Origin: Pseudomonas sp. sp1636
Lineage (GTDB): Bacteria; Pseudomonadota; Gammaproteobacteria; Pseudomonadales; Pseudomonadaceae
Assembly (NCBI RefSeq): GCF_030376615.1
Contig: NZ_JARRAB010000001.1
Coordinates: 1-64,000, forward strand
Direction: 5' to 3'
DNA: 64,000 bases
Shown here: positions 34,410-48,980 of the stretch, one piece after another
Layout of the letters: each line of letters opens with the position of its first letter
How positions within the stretch are numbered: the stretch's first letter is position 1
Program-made: the position numbers and the translations under genes
Notes under the pieces: generated by a model
The model's input: the letters and a program-made list of their open reading frames with translations, nothing else
Databases searched by the model: none
What the model was told of the DNA's origin: nothing

Positions 34410-35459
34410 ATGCCTACACTTTTCGACCCGATCAAGATCGGCGAGCTGGAACTCGCCAACCGCATCATCATGGCGCCGCTGACCCGCACCCGCGCCGACG
34501 CCGGGCGCGTGCCCAACGCGCTGATGGCCGAGTACTACGTACAGCGCGCCTCGGCCGGGCTGATCATCAGCGAGGCCACCGCGGTCACGCCGATGGGCGT
34601 CGGCTACCCGGACACGCCCGGCATCTGGTCCGAAGCACAGGTGCGCGGCTGGAGCAATATCACCAAGGCGGTGCATGCCAATGGCGGTAAGATCGTCTTG
34701 CAACTCTGGCATGTCGGGCGCATCTCCCACCCCAGCTACCTCAACGGTGAACTGCCGGTGGCGCCCAGCGCCATCGCGCCGGCCGGGCATGTCAGCCTGG
34801 TGCGGCCGATCACCGAATACGTCACCCCGCGCGCCCTGGAAACCGAGGAAATCGCCGATATCGTCGAGGCCTATCGCCAGGGCGCGGAAAACGCCAAGGC
34901 GGCCGGTTTCGACGGCGTGGAGATCCACGGCGCCAACGGCTACCTGCTCGACCAGTTTCTCCAGGACAGCACCAACCAGCGCAGCGACCGCTACGGCGGC
35001 TCCCTGGAAAACCGCGCGCGGCTGATGCTGGAAGTCACCGATGCGGTGATTGCGGTGTGGGGCGCCGGCCGGGTCGGCATGCACCTGGCGCCGCGCGCCG
35101 ACAGCCACGACATGGGCGACAGCAACCGCGCCGCGACCTTTACCTACCTCGCCCAAGAGCTGGGCAAGCGCGGCATCGCCTTTATCTGCGCCCGCGAGCA
35201 GGAAGCCGATGACAGCCTGGCAGCGAGCCTCAAGCAAGCCTTCGGCGGCGTGTTCATCGCCAACGAGCGCTTCACCAAGGAGCAGGCCAACGCCTGGCTG
35301 GCCGCAGGCAAGGCCGATGCCGTGGCCTTCGGCATCCCCTTTATCGCCAACCCGGATCTGCCCGCCCGCCTCGCCGAAGACGCCACGTTAAACCAGCCGC
35401 AGCCGGCAACCTTCTATGGTTCCGGGCCGGTCGGCTATATCGATTACCCACGGTTGTAA
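34410..35459 (+). CDS. xenB: Old yellow enzyme family reductase XenB
   Basis: A 349-residue FMN-dependent NAD(P)H oxidoreductase, the same length as the XenB xenobiotic reductase of pseudomonads. It has MPTLFDPIKIGELELANRII at the start, LQLWHVGRISHP near residues 97-108 and the substrate-site EIHGANGYLLDQFLQ near 171-185. It reduces activated alkenes, nitrate esters and nitroaromatics. GGAG lies 8 bases before the ATG. It follows the ArsR-type gene, with a bidirectional terminator downstream at 35493. Confidence 0.92.
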   Translation: MPTLFDPIKIGELELANRIIMAPLTRTRADAGRVPNALMAEYYVQRASAGLIISEATAVTPMGVGYPDTPGIWSEAQVRGWSNITKAVHANGGKIVLQLWHVGRISHPSYLNGELPVAPSAIAPAGHVSLVRPITEYVTPRALETEEIADIVEAYRQGAENAKAAGFDGVEIHGANGYLLDQFLQDSTNQRSDRYGGSLENRARLMLEVTDAVIAVWGAGRVGMHLAPRADSHDMGDSNRAATFTYLAQELGKRGIAFICAREQEADDSLAASLKQAFGGVFIANERFTKEQANAWLAAGKADAVAFGIPFIANPDLPARLAEDATLNQPQPATFYGSGPVGYIDYPRL

Positions 35460-35492
35460 CGCTGCCGGGCGCGTGAAGTGACCCGCTGAATG

Positions 35493-35519
35493 AAAAAAGG
35501 AGCCGAAAGGCTCCTTTTC
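35493..35519. terminator. Bidirectional terminator between xenB and aapP
   Basis: AAAAAAGGAGCC and GGCTCCTTTTCT pair around a GAAA tetraloop. A run on one side and T run on the other serve both converging transcripts. Confidence 0.85.
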
Positions 35520-35535
35520 TCATTGCCGCGGGTTC

Positions 35536-36297
35536 TCAGTGCAGGATCTGGCTGAGGAACAGCTGAGTGCGCTCGTTCTGCGGATTGGTGAAGAAGGTTT
35601 CCGGATCGGCCTCCTCGACGACCTCGCCCCTGTCGAGGAACAGCACCCGGTTCGCCACGGTGCGGGCAAAGCCCATCTCGTGGGTTACGCAGAGCATGGT
35701 CATGCCGTCTTCGGCCAGACCGACCATGGTGTCCAGCACTTCCTTGACCATTTCCGGGTCGAGTGCCGAGGTCGGCTCATCGAACAACATGATTTTCGGT
35801 TTCATGCACAGCGCCCGAGCGATGGCCACCCGCTGCTGCTGACCACCGGAGAGTTGTCCGGGATACTTGAGGGCCTGCTCGGGAATGCGCACGCGCTCCA
35901 GGTAATGCATGGCCACTTCCTCGGCTTCACGCTTGGGCATCTTGCGCACCCACATCGGCGCCAGCGTGCAGTTCTGCAGCACGGTCAGATGCGGGAACAG
36001 ATTGAAGTGCTGGAACACCATGCCGACTTCACGGCGAACCGTCTCGATGTGCTTGAGGTCATGGGTCAGTTCGGTGCCGTCGACCACGATACGCCCTTGC
36101 TGGTGTTCCTCCAGGCGATTGATGCAGCGAATGGCCGTCGACTTGCCGGAGCCGGATGGACCGCAGAGAACGATACGCTCGCCCGGCTGCACGCTCAGGT
36201 TGATGTCCTTGAGTACGTGGAACTGACCGTACCACTTGTGCACGCCCTCCATCAGGATCATCGGCTCAGCGCTGGTTTGTTTAATTGCTTCAGACAT
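35536..36297 (-). CDS. aapP: General amino-acid ABC transporter ATPase AapP
   Basis: A 253-residue ABC ATPase of the polar amino-acid group. Walker A GPSGSGKST near residues 46-54, signature LSGGQQQR near 149-156, Walker B IMLFDEPTSALDP near 169-181. It powers AapQ/AapM import of amino acids bound by AapJ. It is the last gene of aapJ-Q-M-P, starting 11 bases after aapM. The general L-amino acid specificity is known for the family; here it is inferred. Confidence 0.92.
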   Translation of the reverse strand: MSEAIKQTSAEPMILMEGVHKWYGQFHVLKDINLSVQPGERIVLCGPSGSGKSTAIRCINRLEEHQQGRIVVDGTELTHDLKHIETVRREVGMVFQHFNLFPHLTVLQNCTLAPMWVRKMPKREAEEVAMHYLERVRIPEQALKYPGQLSGGQQQRVAIARALCMKPKIMLFDEPTSALDPEMVKEVLDTMVGLAEDGMTMLCVTHEMGFARTVANRVLFLDRGEVVEEADPETFFTNPQNERTQLFLSQILH

Positions 36298-36308
36298 TGC
36301 AAGGGCTC

Positions 36309-37406
36309 CTAACGCTTATGGCCGGTCTCGAGCTTGCGCTCCAGGTGCATGGAGTAACGGGACATACCAAAACAGAAAATCCAGAAAACCAGGGCGGCGA
36401 ACACATAGCCTTCGGTGGCCATACCCAGCCAGACCGGGTCGGTAGTGGCTTGTTTGATGCTGTTGAGCAGGTCGAACAGGCCGATGATGATCACCAGGCT
36501 GGTGTCCTTGAACAGGGCGATAAAGGTGTTGACGATACCCGGAATCACCAGTTTCAACGCCTGCGGCAGAATCACCAGACCCATCATCCGCCAGTAGCCC
36601 AGGCCCATGGCCGCAGCCGCCTCGTACTGGCCTTTGGGGATGGCCTGCAAGCCGCCACGCACCACCTCGGCCACATAAGCCGACTGGAACAAAATCACCC
36701 CGATCAGCGCCCGCATCAGCTTGTCGAAGTTCATCCCTTCGGGCAGAAACAGCGGCAGCATCACCGAGGACATGAACAGCACCGTGATCAGCGGTACGCC
36801 GCGCCAGAACTCGATGAAGGTCACGCAGATCACCCGAATCGCCGGCATGTCCGAACGCCGGCCAAGCGCCAGCAGGATGCCCAGCGGCAAGGCGCCGGCG
36901 ATACCGATGGAGGCAATCACCAGGGTCAGCATCAGGCCGCCCCAACGGGTGGTGGATACCGTGCTCAGGCCGAAGAAACCGCCATGCAGCAGCCAGTAGG
37001 CCAGCACGGGGTACAACAGCAGGAAGGCCAGACCGTACAGCGCCTTGCGCGGCATCTGCGGAATGAACAGTGGCGCCGCGCCAATCACCGCCATCCACAG
37101 GGTCAGGTCGACGCGCCAGCGCAGTTCGGTCGGATAGAAACCGTACATGAACTGGCCGAAACGCTGCTGGATGAACACCCAGCAGGCACCGTCACCGGTG
37201 CAATCGGCACGGGTGGTTCCGATCCAGTTGGCATCGATGAAAGCCCACTGGATCAGTGGCGGGATAATCAACCAGACCAGGTAGCCGGCGAACAGGGTCA
37301 ACAAGGTGTTGAACCAGTTGGAGAACAGGTTGGCGCGCAGCCAACCGAGCACGCCAACGCTCAGCAGCGGTGGCGGTAGATCGGGTTTGAACGTATGGGT
37401 TTGCAT
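36309..37406 (-). CDS. aapM: General amino-acid ABC transporter permease AapM
   Basis: A 365-residue inner-membrane permease. The N-terminal part has about four membrane segments; the C-terminal HisM/GlnP-like domain (about residues 150-355) has the EAA loop with EAAAAMGLGYWRMMGLVILP. The longer N-terminal half is typical of AapM. Together with AapQ it makes the channel. It starts 9 bases downstream of the aapQ stop, so one operon is likely. Confidence 0.92.
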   Translation of the reverse strand: MQTHTFKPDLPPPLLSVGVLGWLRANLFSNWFNTLLTLFAGYLVWLIIPPLIQWAFIDANWIGTTRADCTGDGACWVFIQQRFGQFMYGFYPTELRWRVDLTLWMAVIGAAPLFIPQMPRKALYGLAFLLLYPVLAYWLLHGGFFGLSTVSTTRWGGLMLTLVIASIGIAGALPLGILLALGRRSDMPAIRVICVTFIEFWRGVPLITVLFMSSVMLPLFLPEGMNFDKLMRALIGVILFQSAYVAEVVRGGLQAIPKGQYEAAAAMGLGYWRMMGLVILPQALKLVIPGIVNTFIALFKDTSLVIIIGLFDLLNSIKQATTDPVWLGMATEGYVFAALVFWIFCFGMSRYSMHLERKLETGHKR

Positions 37407-37415
37407 GGCTGCTCC

Positions 37416-38600
37416 TTACCGCTCGATCAGCGCAATGCGCTTGTTGTACCAGTTCATCAGCATGGAAATACTGATGCTGATGGCCAGGTACACGCTCATG
37501 GTGATGGCGACCACCTCGATGGCCTGGCCGGTCTGGTTGAGGACAGTGCCAGCGAACAAGGAGACCATGTCCGGATAGCCGATACCGGCGGCCAATGAGG
37601 AGTTCTTCGCCAGATTGAGGTACTGACTGGTCAGCGGCGGAATGATTACTCGCAGTGCTTGCGGGATGATCACCAGACGCAGGGTCTTGCCCGCGGGCAA
37701 GCCCAAGGAGCGCGCCGCCTCGGTCTGACCATGGCTGACCGAGAGAATCCCGGCACGCACGGTCTCGGCGATAAAGGCGGCGGTATAGATGGTCAGCGCC
37801 AGGGTCAGGGCCATCAGCTCGGGGATCATCACCCAGCCGCCACGGAAATTGAAACCGCTCAGCGCCGGCGTAGTCCATTGCAGCGGATTACCCGTCAGCA
37901 GCACGGCCAGCGCGGGCAGCCCCAGCAGCAAAGGCAGCGCACCCAGCGACACGGGAAAGTACTTGCCGGTCGCTTCGAAGCGCGCCTTCGACCAACGTGA
38001 CAGCAACACCACGCCGATCAGCGCCACCGCTATGGCAGCGGCAAAGGTCATGAAGCTGTCGGTGGCGCTGGGTGACGGCATGTACAGGCCGCGGCTATTG
38101 AGGAAGAAAGTCTGGCCTATCTCCAGGCTCTGCCGCGGCCCGGGAAGCGAGAGCATCACCGCGAAGTACCAGAAGAAAATTTGCAGCAATGGCGGGATAT
38201 TGCGGAACGTCTCGATATAGACGGTGGCCAGCTTGCTGATCAGCCAGTTAGGCGACAACCGTGCTACGCCGAGAATGAAACCCAGGATAGTCGCACCGAT
38301 GATACCGATCACCGACACCAGCAGGGTATTGAGCAGGCCGACAAAGAACACCCGTCCGTAGGTATCGCTTTCCGTGTAGTCGATCAGGTGCTGGGCAATG
38401 CCGAAGCCGGCACTGTTGTTGAGAAAGGCGAAACCGGAGGTGATCCCGCGGTTCTCGAGATTGGTCTGGGTGTTGTCGAACAGATACCAGCCGAGCGCCA
38501 CAACGACGATAACGGCAAGAATTTGGAATAGCCATCCGCGCACCTTGGGGTCGGTCCAGACCGATCCCCGTGGGTGCGAGGCATTTGCAGGAGTTTGCAT
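37416..38600 (-). CDS. aapQ: General amino-acid ABC transporter permease AapQ
   Basis: A 394-residue permease, longer than usual GlnP-type permeases, as is typical for AapQ. The C-terminal domain contains the EAA loop TEAARSLGLPAGKTLRLVIIP, and a long periplasmic loop lies between the first membrane segments. GGAG lies upstream of its ATG. A hairpin at 38614-38648 separates it from aapJ and may reduce its expression relative to the binding protein. Confidence 0.92.
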   Translation of the reverse strand: MQTPANASHPRGSVWTDPKVRGWLFQILAVIVVVALGWYLFDNTQTNLENRGITSGFAFLNNSAGFGIAQHLIDYTESDTYGRVFFVGLLNTLLVSVIGIIGATILGFILGVARLSPNWLISKLATVYIETFRNIPPLLQIFFWYFAVMLSLPGPRQSLEIGQTFFLNSRGLYMPSPSATDSFMTFAAAIAVALIGVVLLSRWSKARFEATGKYFPVSLGALPLLLGLPALAVLLTGNPLQWTTPALSGFNFRGGWVMIPELMALTLALTIYTAAFIAETVRAGILSVSHGQTEAARSLGLPAGKTLRLVIIPQALRVIIPPLTSQYLNLAKNSSLAAGIGYPDMVSLFAGTVLNQTGQAIEVVAITMSVYLAISISISMLMNWYNKRIALIER

Positions 38601-38613
38601 AGGAGCCCTCTTG

Positions 38614-38648
38614 GAACCCCCATACCCGCATTGGCGGGTACGGGGTTC
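38614..38648 (-). terminator. Hairpin between aapJ and aapQ (attenuator candidate)
   Basis: GAACCCC + TACCCGC pair with GCGGGTA + GGGGTTC, with a small internal loop and a 4-base apical loop. It lies about 50 bases past the aapJ stop. No T run is present, so it more likely stabilises the aapJ mRNA or lowers read-through than fully stops it. Confidence 0.5.
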
Positions 38649-38699
38649 ACGTCATCTAGAACCTGCCAGCGCCCCAGGACGGGATGCTGGCAAAGACGA

Positions 38700-39728
38700 T
38701 CAGCGCACTGGCGGTGCGTATTGCAGACCACCTTTGTTCCACAGGGCGTTGAGGCCGCGCTCGATCTTCAGATCGCTGCCGGCGCCGACGTTACGGTCGA
38801 AGCTCTCGCCGTAGTTACCCACTTGCTTGACGATCTGCACCGCCCAGTCTTTCGGCAGCTTCAGATCCTTGCCGAACTCACCTTCGCCGCCCAGCAGACG
38901 GGCAACATCCGGGTTCTTGGTGGTCTTGGCCACTTCTTCGACGTTCTTCGAGTTAACGCCCAGCTCTTCGGCGTTGACCATGGCGAACAGGCTCCAGCGG
39001 ACGATGTTGAACCACTCGTCATCACCCTGACGCACCACCGGGCCCAGCGGCTCTTTGGAGATCACTTCCGGCAGTACCACGTACTCCAGCGGCGCAGCCA
39101 GCTTGATGCGTTGCGCGTAGAGTTGCGATTGGTCGGACGTCAGCACGTCGCAACGGCCGGACTCCAGCGAAGTGGCGCTCTCGTCGGAAGTATCGTAAGT
39201 GATCGGGGTGTACTTCAGACCGTTGGCGCGGAAGTAGTCGGAGAGATTCAGCTCGGTGGTGGTACCGGCCTGGATGCACACGGTCGCACCGTCGAGTTCC
39301 TTGGCACTGGTAACACCGAGTTTCTTGTTAACCAGGAAGCCCTGCCCGTCGTAGTAGTTGACGCCGGCGAAGTTCAGGCCCAGACCGGAGTCGCGCGAAC
39401 TGGTCCAGGTGGTGTTGCGCGACAGCATGTCGATTTCGCCGGATTGCAGCGCGGTGAAGCGCTCCTTGGCCGTCAGCGGGCTGTATTTAACCTTGGTTGC
39501 ATCGCCGAACAAGGCCGCTGCCACTGCGCGACAGACATCGACATCGAGGCCAAAGTAATTACCCTTCGCATCGGCGTAGGAGAAGCCAGGCAGACCATCG
39601 CTGATACCGCACTGAACGAAACCTTTCTTCTGTACCGCGTCCAGGGTAGCGCCGGCATGCACGAAGCCGCTGATGCCGAGAACGGTTGCGGTAGTCAGAA
39701 TAGCCAGGGTGGATTTCACCATCTTCAT
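38700..39728 (-). CDS. aapJ: General amino-acid ABC transporter substrate-binding protein AapJ
   Basis: A 342-residue periplasmic binding protein with a Sec signal (MKMVKSTLAILTTATVLGIS, cleavage near residue 26 at VHA). It has the family pattern VQCGISDGLPGFSYADAKGN near 38-57 and DVCRAVAAALFGD near 64-76. The start is set by GGAGG 6 bases upstream. It is the first gene of the aapJQMP operon and matches the position of PA3858 next to the esterase and ligase genes. Confidence 0.93.
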   Translation of the reverse strand: MKMVKSTLAILTTATVLGISGFVHAGATLDAVQKKGFVQCGISDGLPGFSYADAKGNYFGLDVDVCRAVAAALFGDATKVKYSPLTAKERFTALQSGEIDMLSRNTTWTSSRDSGLGLNFAGVNYYDGQGFLVNKKLGVTSAKELDGATVCIQAGTTTELNLSDYFRANGLKYTPITYDTSDESATSLESGRCDVLTSDQSQLYAQRIKLAAPLEYVVLPEVISKEPLGPVVRQGDDEWFNIVRWSLFAMVNAEELGVNSKNVEEVAKTTKNPDVARLLGGEGEFGKDLKLPKDWAVQIVKQVGNYGESFDRNVGAGSDLKIERGLNALWNKGGLQYAPPVR

Positions 39729-42796
<3,068 letters not shown>

Positions 42797-42947
42797 GTGC
42801 CACCTGGGGCGCACGGACGCGCCCGACCGTGATGCATCCCACAGTTCGCACGCACAGGCCCGCCACACTTTTGCCGAGGATTGCCAGCCCCCGCCCACAG
42901 GCATACAGTGGGCGTTGGTATTGCCTATACGACAGGGAGTGTTAGCG

Positions 42948-42995
42948 ATGTCCACCACCTTTGCCAGCCTGCTGCGCACACGCCTCGCACGATGA
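42948..42995 (+). CDS. Fifteen-codon leader ORF coupled to the cNMP-GGDEF gene
   Basis: An ATG with a strong AGGGAG site (42934-42939) opens a 15-codon frame, MSTTFASLLRTRLAR, whose TGA overlaps the ATG of the next gene (ATGA at 42992-42995). The downstream gene has no ribosome site of its own. The arrangement fits translational coupling. The peptide is basic and amphipathic. No family is recognised. Confidence 0.55.
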   Translation: MSTTFASLLRTRLAR

Positions 42996-43927
42996 AAACC
43001 TCACGCAGGCAGGCCAACCTGCAGCAAGTCCGACAACTGCACCTGTTCAACAATGTCGCGACCAGCAGCGTCGACCAAGCGCTCAAGGAGTTCCGCATCT
43101 GCGACCTGGAGCCTGGCGAAATCCTCCTGTCGCCGTTCAACCACAACCAGCACCTCTACCTCCTGCTCAAAGGCCAACTCAAGGTCTACCTCGGCTCGCT
43201 GGACAATCCGCCGATCAGCACCCTGCACGCTGGCGACTGCGCCGGGGAAATCAGCTTTATCGACAACCATCCCCCTTCCGCCTATGTGGTGGCGACCGAG
43301 CCGAGCAGCATGCTGCGCTTGCACCGTGAAGCCCTGATCAAGCTGTTCCAGCAATCGCCCCAACTGATGCACAACCTGCTGGAACTGCTCTGCACCCGTC
43401 TGCGTCAAGGCAACCTGCTAATTCTCAACAGTGAGCAGAACGCCAACGTCGACACCCTGACCGGCTCGTTCAACCGCCGCTGGCTCGAGCACATGTACGA
43501 ACGCGAGAGCACCCGCTGCGCCTTCAACCAACAGCCTTTGAGCCTGCTGATGCTGGATGTCGACCACTTCAAGGCTTACAACGACCAACATGGCCATCTG
43601 GCCGGCGACTACGCCCTGTGCCTGGTGGCCCACACGTTGCGCAATCAGCTGCGCGCCAAGGACAGCCTGGTACGCTTCGGCGGCGAAGAGTTTGTCATTC
43701 TCCTGCCGGAAATCGCCGCTCCGGAGGCGCGCAGCATCGGCGAGCGGTTGCGCCATAGCCTTGAGAACGTCACATCCTTCTATTCGTCGGTCGGGCTTTT
43801 GCCCGGGGTCACGGTTTCCATCGGCTTGGCGCAAATGGATCCGAAAGACAGCCTGCAGAGCCTGATCGCCCGTGCCGATGGCGCGCTCTATAAAGCCAAG
43901 CAGCAAGGCCGCAACTGCCTCTGCTAA
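42992..43927 (+). CDS. cNMP-binding domain / GGDEF diguanylate cyclase
   Basis: A 311-residue protein. Residues about 15-140 form a Crp-like cyclic-nucleotide-binding fold (LYLLLKGQLKVYLGS, then HAGDCAGEISFIDNHPPSA). A helical linker leads to a GGDEF domain with MLDVDHFKAYND and the active site FGGEEFVILLPE near 230-241. It likely makes cyclic di-GMP under control of the sensor domain; whether that domain binds cAMP is uncertain. It lacks its own Shine-Dalgarno and starts inside the stop of the 15-codon ORF. It lies between the acyl-CoA ligase and rhlB; in PAO1 those are adjacent as I remember. Confidence 0.85.
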   Translation: MKTSRRQANLQQVRQLHLFNNVATSSVDQALKEFRICDLEPGEILLSPFNHNQHLYLLLKGQLKVYLGSLDNPPISTLHAGDCAGEISFIDNHPPSAYVVATEPSSMLRLHREALIKLFQQSPQLMHNLLELLCTRLRQGNLLILNSEQNANVDTLTGSFNRRWLEHMYERESTRCAFNQQPLSLLMLDVDHFKAYNDQHGHLAGDYALCLVAHTLRNQLRAKDSLVRFGGEEFVILLPEIAAPEARSIGERLRHSLENVTSFYSSVGLLPGVTVSIGLAQMDPKDSLQSLIARADGALYKAKQQGRNCLC

Positions 43928-44120
43928 CATCCGCCGGCAACGCTGACGGACAAGCCCTGCTCACCCGGTCAATTGCCAAGCCGATTGGCGCGAAGACGCG
44001 TCAACCCGCCGAGGCCCGGCGCGACAAAGCGGGTCGATAGCGCCCGCCAGCCATGGCACTTCGCCGCACCGGCTTCTTGCTTTACACTGGCAGCCGTTCA
44101 CTCCTTAACCAATTGACGAG

Positions 44121-45587
44121 ATGACCGTGCTCAAAGCACTCAAAAAAATATTCGGCAAAGCCGAGGGTGAGCAGCCCAGCCCAACCAGCACGCCTGCTTC
44201 GCCAACCACGCCCCGTAGCGGCGACACCCACCCCGCGCAACCCAGCCACACGGCCAAGCCGCACAAGCCGGCCAGCGATAGCGGCAGTGCACCTGCGGCG
44301 GCGGCCAACCAGGAGAAAGCGCCGGTCAAGGCCGACAAGCCCCGCCGCCAACGGGCGGCCAAGCCGGCGAACAGCTGGAAGCTGGAAGACTTCGTGGTCG
44401 AACCGGCCGAAGGCAAGACCCGCTTCCATGACTTCAAGCTCTCCCCCGAGCTGATGCATGCCATCCACGACCTGGGTTTCCCCTACTGCACGCCGATCCA
44501 GGCCCAGGTGCTCGGCTTCACCCTCAGAGGCCAGGATGCCATTGGCCGCGCCCAGACCGGCACCGGCAAAACGGCCGCCTTCCTGATCTCGATCATCACC
44601 CAGCTGCTGCAGACCCCGCCGCCGAAAGAGCGCTACATGGGTGAGCCACGCGCGCTGATCATCGCGCCGACCCGCGAACTGGTGGTGCAGATCGCCAAGG
44701 ACGCCGCGGATCTGACCAAATACACCGGGCTCAACGTCATGAGTTTCGTCGGCGGCATGGACTTCGACAAACAGCTCAAGCTGCTCGAGTCGCGCTATTG
44801 CGACATCCTGGTGGCCACCCCGGGGCGCCTGCTCGACTTCAACCAGCGTGGCGAGGTGCACCTGGACATGGTCGAGGTGATGGTGCTCGATGAAGCAGAC
44901 CGCATGCTCGACATGGGCTTTATCCCCCAGGTGCGGCAGATCATCCGCCAGACCCCGCCAAAGAACGAGCGCCAGACCCTGCTGTTCTCGGCGACCTTCA
45001 CCGACGACGTGATGAACCTGGCCAAGCAGTGGACCACGGAGCCCGCCATCGTCGAAATCGAGTCGGAGAACGTGGCCAGCGACACCGTCGAGCAGCACGT
45101 CTACATGGTCGCCTCCAGCGACAAGTACAAGCTGCTGTACAACCTGATCGCGCAGAACGACTGGATCCGGGTGATGGTCTTCGCCAACCGCAAGGACGAA
45201 GTGCGGCGCATCGAAGAACGCCTGACCCGTGACGGCATCAGCGCCGCGCAAATGTCCGGCGATGTGCCGCAGCACAAGCGGATCAAGACCCTCGAAGGCT
45301 TCCGCGAAGGCAAGATCCGGGTCATGGTCGCCACCGACGTGGCCGGCCGCGGGATTCACGTCGACGCCATCAGCCACGTGATCAACTACACCCTGCCGGA
45401 AGTGCCGGACGACTACGTGCACCGCATCGGCCGCACCGGTCGCGCGGGCGCCAGCGGCACCTCGATCAGCTTCGCCAGCGAAAACGACGCCTACGCCCTG
45501 CCACCGATCGAACAACTGCTGGGGCGCAAGATCAACTGCGAAATGCCGCCAGAAGAGTTGCTCAAACCGGTGCCGCACAAGCGCTAA
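44121..45587 (+). CDS. rhlB: DEAD-box RNA helicase RhlB
   Basis: A 488-residue ATP-dependent RNA helicase. It has a basic, low-complexity N-terminal tail (about residues 10-90), a Q-motif [10 protein letters not shown], Walker A AQTGTGKT, the DEAD box [16 protein letters not shown], and [10 protein letters not shown]. It unwinds RNA and in the degradosome assists RNase E. The start [12 protein letters not shown] is supported by length. It precedes dauB, with a good terminator between. Confidence 0.92.
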   Translation: MTVLKALKKIFGKAEGEQPSPTSTPASPTTPRSGDTHPAQPSHTAKPHKPASDSGSAPAAAANQEKAPVKADKPRRQRAAKPANSWKLEDFVVEPAEGKTRFHDFKLSPELMHAIHDLGFPYCTPIQAQVLGFTLRGQDAIGRAQTGTGKTAAFLISIITQLLQTPPPKERYMGEPRALIIAPTRELVVQIAKDAADLTKYTGLNVMSFVGGMDFDKQLKLLESRYCDILVATPGRLLDFNQRGEVHLDMVEVMVLDEADRMLDMGFIPQVRQIIRQTPPKNERQTLLFSATFTDDVMNLAKQWTTEPAIVEIESENVASDTVEQHVYMVASSDKYKLLYNLIAQNDWIRVMVFANRKDEVRRIEERLTRDGISAAQMSGDVPQHKRIKTLEGFREGKIRVMVATDVAGRGIHVDAISHVINYTLPEVPDDYVHRIGRTGRAGASGTSISFASENDAYALPPIEQLLGRKINCEMPPEELLKPVPHKR

Positions 45588-45614
45588 GCGCCAGCCGGCA
45601 GGAAACAGAAAAAG

Positions 45615-45640
45615 GCGAAGCCAAGCGGCTTCGCTTTTTT
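45615..45640 (+). terminator. rhlB terminator
   Basis: GCGAAGCC pairs with GGCTTCGC over a 4-base loop and is followed by six T. It lies 27 bases past the rhlB stop. Confidence 0.9.
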
Positions 45641-45656
45641 ATTGGCTATGTCCCGT

Positions 45657-45750
45657 TAACAGGCCGTTGAAGAATGTCGCCGAGGCAGCCAAGGCCAGGC
45701 CGTTTTTAACGCACTATTGGCAACGCAGGTAGTTTTTCAACAGCCGGTTA
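45657..45750 (+). repeat. TA-bounded palindromic element, copy C
   Basis: About 94 bp, from TAACAGGCCGTTGAAGAAT to GTTTTTCAACAGCCGGTTA, with a diverged interior. It lies between the rhlB terminator and the dauB promoter region. Confidence 0.7.
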
Positions 45751-45839
45751 AGTGTTGAGTCCCTGACACAGCCAAGGCTGACAGCGGCAAGCATGCGCCA
45801 CCCACAGGCAACCAGCGGTCATGCCTCTTGCCGGAGTAT

Positions 45840-45868
45840 ACTTAAAAGTCCAGAATAGATTTTTAAGT
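45840..45868 (+). promoter_or_regulatory. Candidate DauR operator upstream of dauB
   Basis: ACTTAAAA and TTTTAAGT form a perfect 8-bp inverted repeat with a 13-base spacer, ending 23 bases before the dauB ATG. A possible -10 TATACT (45837-45842) overlaps its left half. Binding of DauR here would block transcription. The assignment is inference. Confidence 0.45.
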
Positions 45869-45891
45869 CATTACCCGCTGGAGACACCTGC

Positions 45892-47986
<2,095 letters not shown>

Positions 47987-47989
<3 letters not shown>

Positions 47990-48075
47990 CGGGCCGTTGC
48001 AAACCCTAGGCGAGACAGCCGAGCCTGTTCTTAACGCCGTATCGGCAACGCAGGTAGTTTTTCAACGGCCTGCTA
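47987..48075 (+). repeat. TA-bounded palindromic element, copy D (full length)
   Basis: 89 bp, from TAACGGGCCGTTGCAAACC to GTTTTTCAACGGCCTGCTA, with the same interior as copy A. Its first TAA is the dauA stop codon. It separates dauA from dauR. Confidence 0.75.
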
Positions 48076-48175
48076 AGTCGCCGAATGCAGGTAAAACGCC
48101 CGGGGGGTGACGCCTCGGGCGCTTTACGCCACACTCGCAGCGCCCCGTCGTGCGGGGCGCCGACTGGAGCCCCTG

Positions 48176-48805
48176 ATGAAACCGACCTCTGCCGCCGATC
48201 TGGCTAATTACCGGGTCATTGCCGACGCCATCGCCACCCTGTTTTTTCCCCACGCCGAAGTGGTGCTGCACGACCTGCGCACGCAGAAAGTCGATTACAT
48301 CGCCAACAATATCTCCAAGCGCGAGATCGGCGACGACGCGGCCCTGGAAGACCTGCTCGGCGGCGAAGTCGACGAACGCAGCATCGGCCCTTACGAAAAA
48401 CTCAACTGGGACGGGCAGAAGATTCGCTCGGTCAGCAGCGTGGTGCGCGACGGCCAAGGCGCACCGATTGCGGTGCTGTGCATCAACCTGAATATCTCGC
48501 TGTTCGAGAGCGCCAAACAGGCGCTGGATCTGTTCCTCTCCTCCAGCAAGCTGATTGCGCAGCCAGACGCGCTGTTCCGCGACGATTGGCAGGAGCGCAT
48601 CAACACCTTCCTGCATAGCTGGCTGCGCCAGCGCCAGCTTGGCCTCAACCTGCTGACCCGCGAGCACAAGCGCGAGCTGGTCGAAGCCCTGCACGCCGAA
48701 GGCGCGTTCAAGGGCAAGAGCGCCGCCAACTATGTGGCCAACGTGCTGAACATGGGCCGGGCGACGGTGTACAAGCACCTGAAAGAGATCAAGGAAGAGG
48801 GTTGA
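48176..48805 (+). CDS. dauR: D-arginine responsive repressor DauR
   Basis: A 209-residue YheO-like regulator. It has an N-terminal PAS-like domain (about residues 15-120, including IGPYEKLNWDGQKIRSVSSV) and a C-terminal helix-turn-helix ending VANVLNMGRATVYKHLKEIK. It represses dauBA and is relieved by D-arginine or its products, as described for the family. MKPTSAADLAN is chosen as start with GGAG upstream. It follows dauBA on the same strand, but palindromic copy D lies between. Confidence 0.9.
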   Translation: MKPTSAADLANYRVIADAIATLFFPHAEVVLHDLRTQKVDYIANNISKREIGDDAALEDLLGGEVDERSIGPYEKLNWDGQKIRSVSSVVRDGQGAPIAVLCINLNISLFESAKQALDLFLSSSKLIAQPDALFRDDWQERINTFLHSWLRQRQLGLNLLTREHKRELVEALHAEGAFKGKSAANYVANVLNMGRATVYKHLKEIKEEG

Positions 48806-48980
48806 GCGCTCGCTGTGCGCGGGTGGCGAGAAGCGCACAGGAGCAGACGCGCCCAGGTTCCGGGCCTATTAACTTTGCCTACCTTGCAACTCGCGGGCCT
48901 ATGAGCAAGAGCCACTAATCGCTGATGCGCCCGCGCAGCTTGATCCCCACGATAGGGTTTCAGCCTTCACTGGCTCGTTA

